A stretch of DNA of 64,000 nt. It comes from Natrinema versiforme (lineage in GTDB: Archaea > Halobacteriota > Halobacteria > Halobacteriales > Natrialbaceae). The notes under the pieces were generated by a model, which was not told the DNA's origin, did not search any database, and worked only from the letters and a program-made list of their open reading frames with translations. Below, in pieces: positions 41,701 to 51,407 of this stretch; the stretch's first letter is position 1; each line of letters opens with the position of its first letter. The stretch is taken from NCBI RefSeq assembly GCF_005576615.1, contig NZ_CP040330.1, positions 868,001 through 932,000 on the forward strand. The letters are read 5' to 3'. The position numbers were made by a program, and so were the translations under genes.

Positions 41701-44184
41701 ATGGGAGCTTCAGGGTCCACTCCGGATGCCGTTCGGGAACGCATTCGGGACATCTTTCGGCAATTGGACCGGCCGTCGACGCCGATAACGGTTGCTGGAG
41801 TCGTTACCGAACTCGACTGTACCCGTCGGACCGCACGACACCACCTGCGTGAACTCACCGATCTCGGTGAACTACAGTCGACGGAGATCCACGACGGGAC
41901 TCGAGTCTGGTGGCAGTCCGGGGATCGGCGGGGGACTGACCAATCCGAGCGGCGGGAGAACGATCGCCGACAGCGCCGGAAGCCCAACACCACCGACCGC
42001 GAGGAACGCGAGCGGGAACTCGAGCGAACCGAACGCCGCTTCGAAGCGATCTTCGAGGACCCGAACATTCTCGTGGGACTGCTCGAGCCAGACGGGACGG
42101 TCGTCGACGTCAACGGGACGGCGATGGAGTACGTCGACACCGACCTCGCGGACGTGACCGGCGAGCCGTTCTGGGAGACGCCGTGGTGGGACGAGGGCGA
42201 TGGGGCTCAGTCGGCCGTCAGGGAGTGGACCGAGCGCGCGGCGGCCGGCGAGTACGTCGAGTTCGAGGTCGATCTCACTCGGCTGGACGGGTTGCAGTAC
42301 ACGCTCGACGGGGTCGTCAGGCCGGTCACGAACGACGACGGGGACGTGGTGTCACTGATCGTCTCGAGCCGCGACGTTACGGCGCGAAAACAGCACGAAC
42401 ACGAACTCGAGGCGCTCGAACGCCGCTACCGAACCCTCGTCGACAACTTCCCGAACGGGGTGGTCGCCCTCGTCGACGAGGACCTCACCTATCAGACCGT
42501 CGGCGGGAGCTTTCCATACACCGACACCACGACCGAGAGCCTCGAGGGACAGTCAGTGGCGACGGCCGTGCCGTCGGAACTGGCCGGCGAACTCGTCCCG
42601 CGTTACGAGGCCGCACTCGACGGCGAGTCCGACGCCTTCGAAATCGAACTCGACGGCGGGTTCTACCAGTTCCATATCGTCCCGGTGCGTGACGACGACG
42701 GCGACGTCTTCGCCGCCTTGAGCATGTCACAGGACAGCACCGAACGCCGCGAGTACGAGCGCCGACTCGAGGAGTCCGAACGCCGGTATCGAACCCTCGC
42801 GGAGAACTTCCCGAACGGGTCCGTGACGCTGTTCGACGACGAACTGGTCTATACCCTCGTGGCCGGGCAGGGATTTGCGGATCTCTCGGTCGATCCGGCG
42901 ACGGCCGAAGGACGACACGTCCGCAAGGTCTGGGACGACGACACCGCCGACGAACTCGAGCCGGCGTTCCGTGGGGCGCTCGCGGGCGAGGATCGGTCCG
43001 TCGAGTTCGCCTACGAGGATCGGGAGTGGGTCGCACACGTCGTCCCCATCACCGACGATCAGGGCAACGTGGTCGCCGGGATGGCGATGATTCAGGACAT
43101 CACCGACCGCAAGGAACGCGAGCGAGAGCTGACCGAGTACGAAACGATCGTCGAGACGGTCAACGATGGCATCTACGTGAAAGACCGAGCGGGGCGGTTC
43201 ACGATGGTCAACGACGCGTACGCGTCGCTCACCGGGTACGATCGCGAGGACCTGATCGGCGAACACGCCTCCCTCGTCGTCGACGAAGACGCGATCGAAC
43301 AGTCGGAAGCGATGCGGGACGCGATGTCCGACGGGATCGAGACCAATCCGACCATGGAAGCGGCGATCCGGACGGCCGACGGCGACACCGTTCCCACGGA
43401 GGGGACCCTCTCGACGCTCGAGACCGGTGACGGCGAGCGAAAGCAGGTCGGCGTCGTCCGGGACATCACCGACCGCAAGGAACGCCAGCAGCGCCTCGAG
43501 GAGTCCAACGAACGCCTCGAGCAGTTCGCCTACGCCGCCTCCCACGACCTCCAAGAACCGCTGCGGATGGTCTCGAGTTACCTGCAACTGATCGAGCAGC
43601 GGTACGCCGACGAACTCGACGAGGACGGCCGCGAATTCATCGAATTCGCCGTCGATGGCGCGGACCGCATGCGAACCATGATCGAGGGCTTGCTCGAGTA
43701 CGCGCGGGTCGACACTCGCGGGGAGTCCTTCGAACCCGTCGAGGTAGACGCGGTCCTCGCAGCCGTCCGCGACGACCTCCAGGTCAAGATCGACGAGCGG
43801 GACGCCGAGATCACGGCGACATCACTGCCCCGCGTCGAGGCCGACAGCGAGCAGTTGCGGCAGGTCTTCCAGAACCTGCTGGACAACGCCATCGAGTACA
43901 GCGGTGACGAGCCACCCCGTGTCTCGATCGACGCCGAGCGCGACGGCGAGGAATGGCTGCTCTCGGTTCGCGACGAGGGCATCGGGATCGATCCGTCCGA
44001 CGCCGACCGCGTCTTCGAGGTCTTCCAGCGCCTCCACACGCCCGACGACCACGACGGGAGCGGCATCGGACTGGCGCTGTGCAAGCGGATCATCGACCGC
44101 CACGGCGGCGATATCTGGATCGAGTCCGAACCCGGCGAGGGGACGATCTTTTACTTCACGCTCCCCGCACCCACGGACTCGTAG
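41701..44184 (+). CDS. HTH-PAS4 sensor histidine kinase
   Basis: An 827-residue soluble kinase. The first 75 residues look like a winged helix (TVAGVVTELDCTRRTARHHLRELTDLG), unusual for a kinase. Four PAS domains follow (about 100-220, 235-350, 360-460, 465-585); the second and third are a tandem duplication starting RRYRTLVDNFPNG and RRYRTLAENFPNG. The phospho-His is in ASHDLQEPLRMVSSYLQL, and a HATPase_c domain has DEGIGIDP and GSGIGLAL. No transmembrane span, no adjacent response regulator. Its kinase core is very close to that of the kinase at 7468. The DNA-binding domain may let it control its own promoter, whose dyads lie immediately upstream. Confidence 0.9.
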   Translation: MGASGSTPDAVRERIRDIFRQLDRPSTPITVAGVVTELDCTRRTARHHLRELTDLGELQSTEIHDGTRVWWQSGDRRGTDQSERRENDRRQRRKPNTTDREERERELERTERRFEAIFEDPNILVGLLEPDGTVVDVNGTAMEYVDTDLADVTGEPFWETPWWDEGDGAQSAVREWTERAAAGEYVEFEVDLTRLDGLQYTLDGVVRPVTNDDGDVVSLIVSSRDVTARKQHEHELEALERRYRTLVDNFPNGVVALVDEDLTYQTVGGSFPYTDTTTESLEGQSVATAVPSELAGELVPRYEAALDGESDAFEIELDGGFYQFHIVPVRDDDGDVFAALSMSQDSTERREYERRLEESERRYRTLAENFPNGSVTLFDDELVYTLVAGQGFADLSVDPATAEGRHVRKVWDDDTADELEPAFRGALAGEDRSVEFAYEDREWVAHVVPITDDQGNVVAGMAMIQDITDRKERERELTEYETIVETVNDGIYVKDRAGRFTMVNDAYASLTGYDREDLIGEHASLVVDEDAIEQSEAMRDAMSDGIETNPTMEAAIRTADGDTVPTEGTLSTLETGDGERKQVGVVRDITDRKERQQRLEESNERLEQFAYAASHDLQEPLRMVSSYLQLIEQRYADELDEDGREFIEFAVDGADRMRTMIEGLLEYARVDTRGESFEPVEVDAVLAAVRDDLQVKIDERDAEITATSLPRVEADSEQLRQVFQNLLDNAIEYSGDEPPRVSIDAERDGEEWLLSVRDEGIGIDPSDADRVFEVFQRLHTPDDHDGSGIGLALCKRIIDRHGGDIWIESEPGEGTIFYFTLPAPTDS

Positions 44185-44334
44185 ATCGACTCTCGCCGAG
44201 TCGAACCCGCTCTTCTCCCGTCCTCGAGGCCCAGTCCCCACCGAACGGCCGACTGAGGCGGTTCCGGACGACCGCCGCGGCGCGATCGAAACCAAAGTTG
44301 GTATGTCCGCCTCGGCACATCAGAGTGAGATAAG

Positions 44335-45120
44335 ATGGTACAGACGAGCGTTATCGGTTGTGGCAACATGGGGAGCGCCCTGATCAAGGGCCTCCATCGA
44401 TCGGGGAACCACACGGTGACCGCGTGTGATCTCGACCCCGACGCACTCGAGGCAGTCGCGGATTACGTCGACCACACGACATCGGACATCGCCGAGGCGT
44501 CCGACGCGGACGTTGTGATCGTCGCGGTGAAACCGGACATCGTCGGCGCGGTCCTCGACGATCTCGATCTCTCGCCGGAACAGACCCTTCTCTCTATCGC
44601 CGCCGGCGTCTCCACGGACTACGTCGAGGCGCGGACCGACGCGAACGTCGTCCGGATCATGCCGAACCTCGCGGCCGAGACGGGGGATATGGCCGCGGCC
44701 GTGACCGCCGACGGCGTCACCGACGAGGTGCGCGAACTCCTCGACGATGTCGGCGAGTTCGCCGAGATCGACGAGGCGAAGATGGACATCGCGACCGCGG
44801 TCAACGGGAGCGGCCCGGCCTTCGTCTTCTATCTCATTCGGGCGATGGCCGACGCGGGCGTCGAGGGCGGCCTCGAGGAGGGGGACGCCGAGACGCTGGC
44901 CGCACAGACGTTCAAGGGGGCCGCCGAGACCGTCCTCCGCTCGGAGCAGAGCGTCGACGAACTGATCGACGCCGTCTGCTCGCCCAACGGGACGACCATC
45001 GAGGGGATGGAGGTCCTCTGGGACAGCGACGCCGATGCGGACGTCGCCGCGGCGGTTGCGGCGGCCGAAGAGCGCTCGGGAGAACTCGCGGCCGAATTCG
45101 GCAGTGAGGACGATGAGTAA
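44335..45120 (+). CDS. proC: Pyrroline-5-carboxylate reductase
   Basis: A 261-residue NAD(P)H-dependent enzyme, last step of proline synthesis. The Rossmann motif is [13 protein letters not shown] (residues 5-17), the nicotinamide region VVIVAVKPD, and the C-terminal catalytic helix [20 protein letters not shown] (about 155-175), followed by TTIEGMEVL. First gene of the proC-proB-proA operon; its stop overlaps the proB start by 8 nt. Confidence 0.95.
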   Translation: MVQTSVIGCGNMGSALIKGLHRSGNHTVTACDLDPDALEAVADYVDHTTSDIAEASDADVVIVAVKPDIVGAVLDDLDLSPEQTLLSIAAGVSTDYVEARTDANVVRIMPNLAAETGDMAAAVTADGVTDEVRELLDDVGEFAEIDEAKMDIATAVNGSGPAFVFYLIRAMADAGVEGGLEEGDAETLAAQTFKGAAETVLRSEQSVDELIDAVCSPNGTTIEGMEVLWDSDADADVAAAVAAAEERSGELAAEFGSEDDE

Positions 45121-45946
45121 GGGACTCACGGACGCCGCCGTCGCGGAGACGCGGCAGTTGGCGGCCGACGCCGACCGCGTGATCGTCAAGGCCGGGACGA
45201 ACTCCCTGACCGACGAGGACTCCAACCTCGACGACGGGAAACTCGACAAACTGGTCGACGACATCGAGGACCTGCTCTCCCGCGACAAGGAAGTCATCCT
45301 CGTCTCCTCGGGCTCGATCGGGGCCGGAACGGGCCGGATCGAACAGTCGAGTGGCACCGTCGAGGAGTCCCAGGCACTGTCGACCGTCGGCCAGAGCCTC
45401 CTCATGCACCGCTACACCGAGAGCTTCGACCGGTACGACCGGAAGGTCGCCCAACTCCTCCTGACCCAGCACGACCTCGAGAACCCGGAACGATTCACGA
45501 ACCTCCGGAACACGATCGAGACGCTGCTCGACTGGGGCGTCGTCCCGATCATCAACGAGAACGACGCCGTCGCGACCGAGGAGATCCGGATCGGCGACAA
45601 CGACATGCTCTCGGCGGCGACGACGATGGGCGTCGACGCCGACCTGCTGGTCACGCTGACCGATGTCGGCGGTGTCTACACCGGCAACCCGAAAGAAGAC
45701 GACGACGCCGAGCGCATCGAGGCGGTCGGGGCGAACTACGACGAGGTCCAAGAAATCATCTCCGAGAGCACGTCCGACGGGTTCGGCGGCATCCAGACGA
45801 AAGTCGAGGGCGCACGCGATGTCAGCGAGCACGGCATCCCGGCCTACATCGCGAAGTCGACGGAACCCGACGTGCTCGAGAAGATCGCTACTGCCAAGCC
45901 CGTGGGGACCATATTCCTCCCCATCAACGGTGGGAGCGATGACTGA
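45113..45946 (+). CDS. proB: Glutamate 5-kinase
   Basis: A 277-residue amino acid kinase that phosphorylates glutamate for proline synthesis. The N-terminal [13 protein letters not shown] is the phosphate-binding loop, [15 protein letters not shown] the nucleotide/substrate loop, and [21 protein letters not shown] the glutamate site. Unlike many bacterial ProB it has no C-terminal PUA domain, as in other archaea. The ATG at 45113 overlaps proC by 8 nt, and its stop overlaps the proA start by 8 nt. Confidence 0.94.
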   Translation: MSKGLTDAAVAETRQLAADADRVIVKAGTNSLTDEDSNLDDGKLDKLVDDIEDLLSRDKEVILVSSGSIGAGTGRIEQSSGTVEESQALSTVGQSLLMHRYTESFDRYDRKVAQLLLTQHDLENPERFTNLRNTIETLLDWGVVPIINENDAVATEEIRIGDNDMLSAATTMGVDADLLVTLTDVGGVYTGNPKEDDDAERIEAVGANYDEVQEIISESTSDGFGGIQTKVEGARDVSEHGIPAYIAKSTEPDVLEKIATAKPVGTIFLPINGGSDD

Positions 45947-47276
45947 GACCGACATCGAACGGGACGTCGACGAGGCACAGACCGCGGCCTTAGCGCTCGC
46001 GAAACTGGGAGACGAGGAGCGGAGCGCGGCCCTCCACGAGATCGCCGACGCGATCGAAGCCCGCACGGACGAGATCCTCGCGGAGAACGAGACGGACGTC
46101 GAGGAAGGCGAGCGACTGCTCGAGGACGGCGAGTACACGCAGGCGCTGGTCGACCGGCTCAAACTCTCCGAGTCGAAGATCGAGGACATCGCCGAGATGG
46201 TCCGCAGCGTCGCCGAACAGGACGACCCGCTCGGCAAGACGCTCTCGGCCAGAGAGCTCGACGAGGACCTCGAACTCTACAAGGTCGCCGTCCCGATCGG
46301 CGTCGTCGGAACGGTCTTCGAGTCCCGGCCCGACGCGCTCGTCCAGATCGCCGCGCTCGGCCTGAAATCCGGCAATGCGGTCATCCTGAAAGGCGGTAGC
46401 GAGGCGCTGCACTCGAACCGCATCCTCTTCGAGATCATCGAGGACGCCGCGGCCGACGCCGGAATCCCGGACGGTTGGGCCCAGCACATCGAGGCTCGCG
46501 AGGACGTCGACGCCTTGCTCGAGATGGACGACGCGATCGACCTCCTCATGCCCCGCGGCAGCTCCGCGTTCGTGAGCTACATTCAGGACAACACGAGCAT
46601 CCCGGTGCTCGGCCACACGGAGGGGATCTGCCACGTCTACGTCGACGACGAGGCGGATCTCTCCATGGCCGAGGACATCGCCTACGACGCCAAGGTCCAG
46701 TATCCGGCGGTCTGTAACGCCGTCGAGACCCTGCTGGTCCACGAGGATGTCGCCGAGACGTTCCTGCCGGCGATCGCCGACCGCTACGAAACCGCCGACG
46801 TCGAGATCCGCGGCGACGAGACCGCGCGCGACATCGTCGACGTCGAAGCCGCGACCGACGCCGACTGGGACACCGAGTACGGCGACCTCATCGTCTCGAT
46901 CCGCGTCGTCGACTCGCTCGAGGCGGCGATCGATCACGTCACCACCCACGGCTCGAAACACACCGAGTCGATCGTGACCGAGGACGCCGACCGCGCGAGC
47001 GCGTTCATGCGCAGCCTCGACTCCGCGAGCGTCTTCCACAATGCGTCGACCCGCTTTGCCGACGGCTACCGGTTCGGCCTCGGCGCCGAGGTCGGCATCA
47101 GCACGGGCAAGATCCACGCCCGCGGCCCCGTCGGGCTCGAGGGGCTGACGACCTACAAGTACCACCTCGAGGGCGACGGCCACCTCGTCGCCACCTACGC
47201 CGGCGAGGACGCCGCGCCGTTTACACATCAGGAGTTCGACGGCGAGTGGACCCCCGGCCGGCTGTCCGACGAGTAG
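45939..47276 (+). CDS. proA: Gamma-glutamyl phosphate reductase
   Basis: A 445-residue NADPH-dependent aldehyde dehydrogenase-fold enzyme; it reduces glutamyl phosphate to the semialdehyde. Signatures are [29 protein letters not shown], the catalytic Cys in [14 protein letters not shown], and [24 protein letters not shown] near the end. Length is normal. It overlaps proB by 8 nt, completing a compact three-gene operon that makes proline from glutamate. Confidence 0.95.
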   Translation: MTETDIERDVDEAQTAALALAKLGDEERSAALHEIADAIEARTDEILAENETDVEEGERLLEDGEYTQALVDRLKLSESKIEDIAEMVRSVAEQDDPLGKTLSARELDEDLELYKVAVPIGVVGTVFESRPDALVQIAALGLKSGNAVILKGGSEALHSNRILFEIIEDAAADAGIPDGWAQHIEAREDVDALLEMDDAIDLLMPRGSSAFVSYIQDNTSIPVLGHTEGICHVYVDDEADLSMAEDIAYDAKVQYPAVCNAVETLLVHEDVAETFLPAIADRYETADVEIRGDETARDIVDVEAATDADWDTEYGDLIVSIRVVDSLEAAIDHVTTHGSKHTESIVTEDADRASAFMRSLDSASVFHNASTRFADGYRFGLGAEVGISTGKIHARGPVGLEGLTTYKYHLEGDGHLVATYAGEDAAPFTHQEFDGEWTPGRLSDE

Positions 47277-47281
47277 CGGTT

Positions 47282-47824
47282 TTACTTTTTCTCGCGCGCG
47301 GGCGAAAATCGGTATCTGCTTTCGTCTCGTTCCCCGTTTTCGCCTCGCTCGGCTACGTCGAGCAGTACTGCCCACTCGAGGAGTCGCTCGACTCGATCCT
47401 CCGAAACGCTGTTCGGGCGGGAGCGCCGCTCGCTGTTCGACCGGTCGTCGCCCAACGCGTCGGCGACCGCCTCGGCGGTCAGCGGCTCGTCGGCGCGCTC
47501 GAGGGCGGCGAGAACCGCGTCGGCTCCGTAGACGCGGTCTCGAAACGCCCGACCGATTCGATCCCGCTCGAGGACCGGTGAGTCCGCGTCGCCGCCCGAG
47601 GCCGGACCGCGGTGACGAAAGCCCGCCGGCTCCTCGGCCGCGAGCTCGAGCGCGCGCAAGAAGGTGAGCCACGTTGCCGCCTCGTCCCGGGTCTCGAGGG
47701 GCGTTTCGTCGATGAGGAGCCGACAGCAATCGTCGATATCGCCGGCGTCGGTGGGGAGGGTTCGCCGGACCGTCGCGAGGAGCGCGAGGTCGGCGGGCGG
47801 TTCGGGAACCGGCTTGAACCGCAC
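47282..47824 (-). CDS. Conserved haloarchaeal hypothetical protein
   Basis: A 180-residue acidic, mostly helical protein. The N-terminal part, MRFKPVPEPP then LALLATVRRTL and DEAATWLTFLRALELA, looks like a conserved helical domain. The C-terminal part resembles a small winged helix (ADAVLAALERADEPLTAEAVADALG ... RVERLLEWAVLLDVAE) and could bind DNA. The start is GTG and lies 2 nt after the mch stop, so the two genes form an operon. No characterised family is recognised. Confidence 0.72.
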   Translation of the reverse strand: MRFKPVPEPPADLALLATVRRTLPTDAGDIDDCCRLLIDETPLETRDEAATWLTFLRALELAAEEPAGFRHRGPASGGDADSPVLERDRIGRAFRDRVYGADAVLAALERADEPLTAEAVADALGDDRSNSERRSRPNSVSEDRVERLLEWAVLLDVAERGENGERDESRYRFSPAREKK

Positions 47825-47826
47825 GA

Positions 47827-48759
47827 TTACAGCTCGAAGGAGTCGACGAGCAGTTCCTCGTCCGTTTCGCCGTGCACGTAGGTCGGCCCGCCGATCACGT
47901 CGATCGTCACCGCCGCGGGTGCAAAGAGGTCCGACGGCACCTCCGCGAAGTCCCAGTCGAGGTCGTCGAAGACCTCGCCGAACGGCCGGCCGTGGTCCTC
48001 GGCGGCGGTCGACGGCACCGAATCGAAGATATCGGCGTCCTCACGAACGGTGAGGTGTGCGCGCCCGCCGTAGGCGATCGCGTCGTTGGTGCGGGCGATC
48101 GCCGTCCGCTCGTCGCCCGCGACGGGCGCGACCGGTGCGCGGCCCGTCGCCGAGACGATGTCGAGGGGATCGTAGCCCAGTTCCGAGAGCCGGAAGGTCG
48201 CGAGTTCGGCGGCTCGAGCCGCGTTCGTAATACTCCCGGCGATGCTCGCGGTCGGATAGGCCAGCAGGAAGACGCTACTCGTCTCGACCTCGGCGCGGTC
48301 GGCGACGTGTTCGGCCACGGATTCGGTCGGGTCCATCTCGGTCTCGACGGCCAACGCCGTCAGATCGAAGGCGTCGGTGTAGCCGATGCGGCGGAACTCG
48401 TCCTCTTCTGCCACCAGCGCACGTGCGGGCCCGCTGCCGAGCCCTTCGAAGTCTTCCGTCATCACTTCCCAGCCCGCCTTCTGGGAACACAGCAGCGAGA
48501 GGGCCGGCTGATCCGTCGACAGTTCGACGTACGGAATCGACGCGTCGCCGAGTTCACCCAGCTCGTAGCTCGGCGTCGCCATCCCGGCCGTCTGGATCTC
48601 CGTCAGCAAGAGCCCGGCCTCGATCCCGCCGTCGAACTCGAGCCCGAAGTCGAGTACCGTCGATTCGTTCTCGAGGTCGTAGCCCCCGATGTTCAACTCC
48701 TCAGCGTAATCGAGGGCCTCGTCGACCAGCTCGATCGCCATTCGATTGAGACTTTCCAT
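47827..48759 (-). CDS. mch: Methenyltetrahydromethanopterin cyclohydrolase
   Basis: A 310-residue enzyme of the C1 pathway that hydrolyses methenyl-H4MPT or, in haloarchaea, probably a folate-type analogue. Recognisable parts are MAIELVDEALDYAEEL, the GLLLTEIQTAGMA stretch, LLCSQKAGWEV, SVFLLAYPTASIAGSIT, and GRAPVAPVAGDERTAIARTNDA. The size is standard. The ATG at 48759 is used; the upstream in-frame run to 48918 has poor codon use. It leads a two-gene unit with the GTG-start gene after it. Confidence 0.93.
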   Translation of the reverse strand: MESLNRMAIELVDEALDYAEELNIGGYDLENESTVLDFGLEFDGGIEAGLLLTEIQTAGMATPSYELGELGDASIPYVELSTDQPALSLLCSQKAGWEVMTEDFEGLGSGPARALVAEEDEFRRIGYTDAFDLTALAVETEMDPTESVAEHVADRAEVETSSVFLLAYPTASIAGSITNAARAAELATFRLSELGYDPLDIVSATGRAPVAPVAGDERTAIARTNDAIAYGGRAHLTVREDADIFDSVPSTAAEDHGRPFGEVFDDLDWDFAEVPSDLFAPAAVTIDVIGGPTYVHGETDEELLVDSFEL

Positions 48760-49010
48760 GCGACCGGGTTCACCCTCCGTGGTAAAACCGTTTGTCCGTT
48801 CGTGTCTGACCGGTGTCTGACGAGGGCAGCCTCGAACCTCGACGGTGTCGCCCGCGTCCTCGATCGTCCCCGAAACCGACGCCGCGTCGACGCTCGTCTC
48901 GTCGTGCTCGACTCGCACCTCGTCGATCCCCCGATCCGCTCGTGCCGCCGCGGCTCCCTCGAGCGCCGTACGGTCGCCCGACCACCGCCGGCGCGCGGAT
49001 TGGGTTCTTC

Positions 49011-49151
49011 GTGCTCGGCGTCGCGGCTATGGTCCATCCGAGCCTGCTGCTCCAAGCGGGGTCCCTCGTGGCCGCGCTGGGGCTGTACGCGCTTCAGTCG
49101 ACCGTTGGACCGGAAACCGGATCGACGGACCCGCAGGTCCCCGGCCAATAA
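49011..49151 (+). CDS. Very small membrane protein
   Basis: About 46 residues, one or two hydrophobic helices (VLGVAAMVHPSLLLQAGSLV and AALGLYALQS), then a polar tail ending VPGQ. A GTG start at 49011 or the ATG at 49029 is possible; coding sequence just upstream in the same frame is also hydrophobic (GFFVLG), but no start codon is found there. Codon usage is normal for the region. It is monocistronic. Function unknown, and the call is tentative. Confidence 0.45.
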   Translation: MLGVAAMVHPSLLLQAGSLVAALGLYALQSTVGPETGSTDPQVPGQ

Positions 49152-49267
49152 CGACGATCGCGGTTTTTTCGCGGCGAGAACGGACCGACGATGGGAATCG
49201 ATCGGATACTTGCCCGGTTCGGGCGATAGCTGTCCACCGTCGCGTAGTCGCCCGTCGAGATCGTTCA

Positions 49268-49582
49268 CTACCCCTCGCGATTCGTCGCCGGCCGACCGAG
49301 GTGCTCTTCGACGGCCTCGACCTTCTCCGACGCGTCGACGTCTCGAGTCCGTTTATCGTCGATTTTCAGCACCGTACTCACGCGGTCGGCGTCGACGGCA
49401 TCGTGAGCCGCCTGTGCGGCCGAAAAGAGTTCATCCGTCGTCTCGGCCTCGATCACCGTCCCCATCGGGTTCGTCTCGTAGGTAACGTCGTACTCCTCGA
49501 GCGCGTCGACCGCGTTCGCGACTTCGTCGGCCATGCTGTCCTCGATTACCGGTGCGACGCTCAGTAGTGCGACTACCGTCAT
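49268..49582 (-). CDS. MTH1187-type thiamine-binding protein
   Basis: A 104-residue ferredoxin-like fold protein of the YqgV/MTH1187 (thiamine_BP) family. It starts TVVALLSVAPVIEDSMADEV, has the segment YETNPMGTVIEAE, and ends with a charged tail. Relatives bind thiamine or hydroxymethylpyrimidine and occur as stand-alone tetramers. The ATG at 49582 aligns with the family start. No transporter is adjacent. Confidence 0.86.
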   Translation of the reverse strand: MTVVALLSVAPVIEDSMADEVANAVDALEEYDVTYETNPMGTVIEAETTDELFSAAQAAHDAVDADRVSTVLKIDDKRTRDVDASEKVEAVEEHLGRPATNREG

Positions 49583-49748
49583 ACGGATCACTAACGGCAG
49601 CGGGGACCTAAAGAGGTGTCATGTGGACGTCTCCCCAGTGCCGACGAACACCTCGAGGGCCCCGAACGGCCGCGACGCTCGCGGAGCGGTCGTCGGGTCC
49701 GTGAAAAACGATCAGTGCCGACTGCGAGGAGGCTGTGACCGAGGATGG

Positions 49749-50102
49749 TCAGTTCGTCGTCGGCGTTCGGGGCGCCTCCGCGGGCGGGTAGATGATGACG
49801 TCCCCGTTCGCGTAGACGTACACCTCGTGCTCGAGGGCCGTGAAGGCGATGTGGCCGCCCGTTCGCTCGGTGCCGTCGGCCTTTTTGCTGAAGATGCGAT
49901 CGAGCGCGTCCGGGTCGACGCTATCGTAGAGGGAGAACTCCCCCTGTGAAACGTCGGTGTCCGCGATCGACGCGAGCGCGTGGACGATCGTCGTCGTGAT
50001 CGTCGCGGTGCCGTCGGGGTCGTGGCGGAAGACGTAGCGGTCGTTTGGTTGGTCGTACTGGAGATCGTCCGTGCCGTCTGCGGGTGAGAGTTCGGTCTGC
50101 AT
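49749..50102 (-). CDS. HalOD1 output-domain protein
   Basis: A 117-residue haloarchaeal protein. The segment VFRHDPDGTATITTTIVHALASIADTD, then FSLYDSVDPDALDRIF and GHIAFTALEHEVYVYANGDVIIY, fit HalOD1, a domain often found at the end of signalling proteins but also alone. It may act in signal transduction; no partner is encoded nearby. A TATA box at 50151-50158 predicts a leader of about 25 nt. Confidence 0.82.
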   Translation of the reverse strand: MQTELSPADGTDDLQYDQPNDRYVFRHDPDGTATITTTIVHALASIADTDVSQGEFSLYDSVDPDALDRIFSKKADGTERTGGHIAFTALEHEVYVYANGDVIIYPPAEAPRTPTTN

Positions 50103-50463
50103 TGCTAAATCTGATCGTTCAATCGTGTGTTAGACTGTAGTTACTCACGGTATAAAAGCCACTCGTCGCCGAAAACAGTAGTCATACGTGAACTAGTCTA
50201 TCGTATGAGTATCGAATGTGAAATCCCTGTTCCGAAGGGCATTCCCGGGTCGGTGCCACCCGTTGGCCGCACACAGTCACGACAACACGGACTTTGACTT
50301 CGTCAATCGGTGATTGCCACCGCTCAGTTCGACCGCCGCTCACGTTCGTGGCTCCTGCTCTCGATTGTCTCGAGTTCGGGGCGACAACGGGACCAGATCA
50401 CACGGCCCGCCGCTTGCTACGGCCGCCCGGTGCCTTATCCACGCACGCGTCCTCGGCACACGT
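50103..50463. other. 361-bp divergent intergenic region
   Basis: It holds the TATA box of the HalOD1 gene (minus-strand CTTTTATA, 50151-50158) and an inverted repeat CATACG/CGTATG at 50183-50188 and 50202-50207. A 30-codon ORF at 50205-50297 has unconvincing codon use. No clear promoter is seen for the DUF4112 gene. Confidence 0.5.
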
Positions 50464-50910
50464 ATGGCACCTGACTCTTCCAACGACATCAGCTCGGAAC
50501 TCGAGCGATTCGAGGACGACCTTCCGGCGACCGTCGACGAGGCGGCGCTCGAGCGCATGCAGACGGTCGCCAACGCCCTCGACGAAGGGATCCGACTTCC
50601 GGGGACCGATTTCCAGTTCGGGATCGATCCGATCGTCGGCATCCTCCCGGGAGCCGGCGACACCGCCACAGCAGTCGTCTCGCTGTACATCGTCGCCGAA
50701 GCCGCCCGCATGGATGTCTCCCAGTCGACGCTGCTCCGCATGCTCGCGAACATCGGCGTCGACACGTTGGGCGGCTCCGTCCCCGTCCTCGGTGTGGTCT
50801 TCGACGCCTTCTGGAAGTCGAACAAGTGGAACCTCCGACTCGCCCTCGAGGACCTCGCCGAGGAGGGCGGACAGACGGATACCGAACCCAAGACCGTCAC
50901 GATCGATTAA
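50464..50910 (+). CDS. DUF4112 membrane protein
   Basis: A 148-residue protein with two hydrophobic helices, about residues 60-85 (FGIDPIVGILPGAGDTATAVVSLYIVAEA) and 92-115. The motif GIDPIVGILPGAGD is the DUF4112 signature found in bacteria and archaea; function unknown. The N-terminal 30 residues are acidic and the C-terminal tail is also charged. The ATG at 50464 is supported by alignment. It sits alone, before the tRNA-Gly cluster. Confidence 0.88.
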   Translation: MAPDSSNDISSELERFEDDLPATVDEAALERMQTVANALDEGIRLPGTDFQFGIDPIVGILPGAGDTATAVVSLYIVAEAARMDVSQSTLLRMLANIGVDTLGGSVPVLGVVFDAFWKSNKWNLRLALEDLAEEGGQTDTEPKTVTID

Positions 50911-51026
50911 CTCGAGTAAACAAGCGAGTCGATGAGATGAATTGTTAGGGGTGCCTCCGTGCCGTTGTAATCGGCACGTACGCGCAACACACTATTGGGG
51001 GCGCTCGTAGGATTGGATTCAGAGAA

Positions 51027-51154
51027 GCGCCGGCTGGGATTTGGACAACGCGAAGACAGTCCCGCTCGCTCACGTCGTTCGCTCGCAGGCTGCGACTTCT
51101 CTCGTCAAATCCAGACCGATTCCTGTCGCTCACGGAGTTGTTCGCGACAGAAAT
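51027..51154 (-). mobile_element. tRNA-Gly-derived mini-element, copy 1
   Basis: A segment bounded by the 3' end of the tRNA-Gly gene ending at 51154 and a degenerate 20-bp copy of that end (51027-51046, two mismatches). The 108 bp between contain hairpins: CTGTCGC/GCGACAG (51123-51149) and an inverted copy of the tRNA T-arm (CAAATCCAG at 51106-51114) facing the boundary repeat. The same segment, nearly identical, recurs at 51544-51671. It has no coding capacity. Confidence 0.55.
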
Positions 51155-51224
51155 GCGCTGGCTGGGATTTGAACCCAGGTTGTGACCATGGCAAGGTCAC
51201 GTGATACCACTACACTACCAGCGC
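51154..51224 (-). tRNA. tRNA-Gly (anticodon GCC)
   Basis: The minus strand reads as a 71-nt tRNA with discriminator A. The acceptor stem is GCGCTGG/CCAGCGC, the D-arm is GTGTAGTGGTATCAC, the anticodon stem is TGACC/GGTCA around loop TTGCCAT (anticodon GCC), and the T-arm is CCTGGGTTCAAATCCCAG. There is no intron, and CCA is not encoded. A TATA box (TATAAATA) at 51274-51281 predicts a leader of about 28 nt. Identical to the copy at 51672-51742. Confidence 0.95.
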
Positions 51225-51273
51225 GTTCGACCGCCACTCGTTCTCGAGTGCAAATAGACGGTTGCCCCTCATC

Positions 51274-51281
51274 TATTTATA
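51274..51281 (-). promoter_or_regulatory. TATA box of the first tRNA-Gly gene
   Basis: Minus-strand TATAAATA lies about 54 nt before the 5' end of the tRNA at 51224, so transcription should start near 51250. Confidence 0.6.
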
Positions 51282-51407
51282 CATAACGAACCGATGGCAA
51301 ATGGTTGGAAATCCATCTCATTCCGGGTTTCGGCGGGCGATCCGCTACGGTATCGTCAGCTCTGGAACCATTTCGTGGCGCGAGTGAAGACTCGAGGCTC
51401 GAGAAAC

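Noticed and set aside
48760-48918. N-terminal extension of Mch up to 48918
   Set aside because: The extra 53 residues have weak codon bias and do not match the Mch family; the ATG at 48759 gives the normal length.
50205-50297. 30-codon ORF upstream of the DUF4112 gene
   Set aside because: Poor codon use, no promoter or recognisable motif, and it overlaps an inverted repeat; not enough to call a gene.
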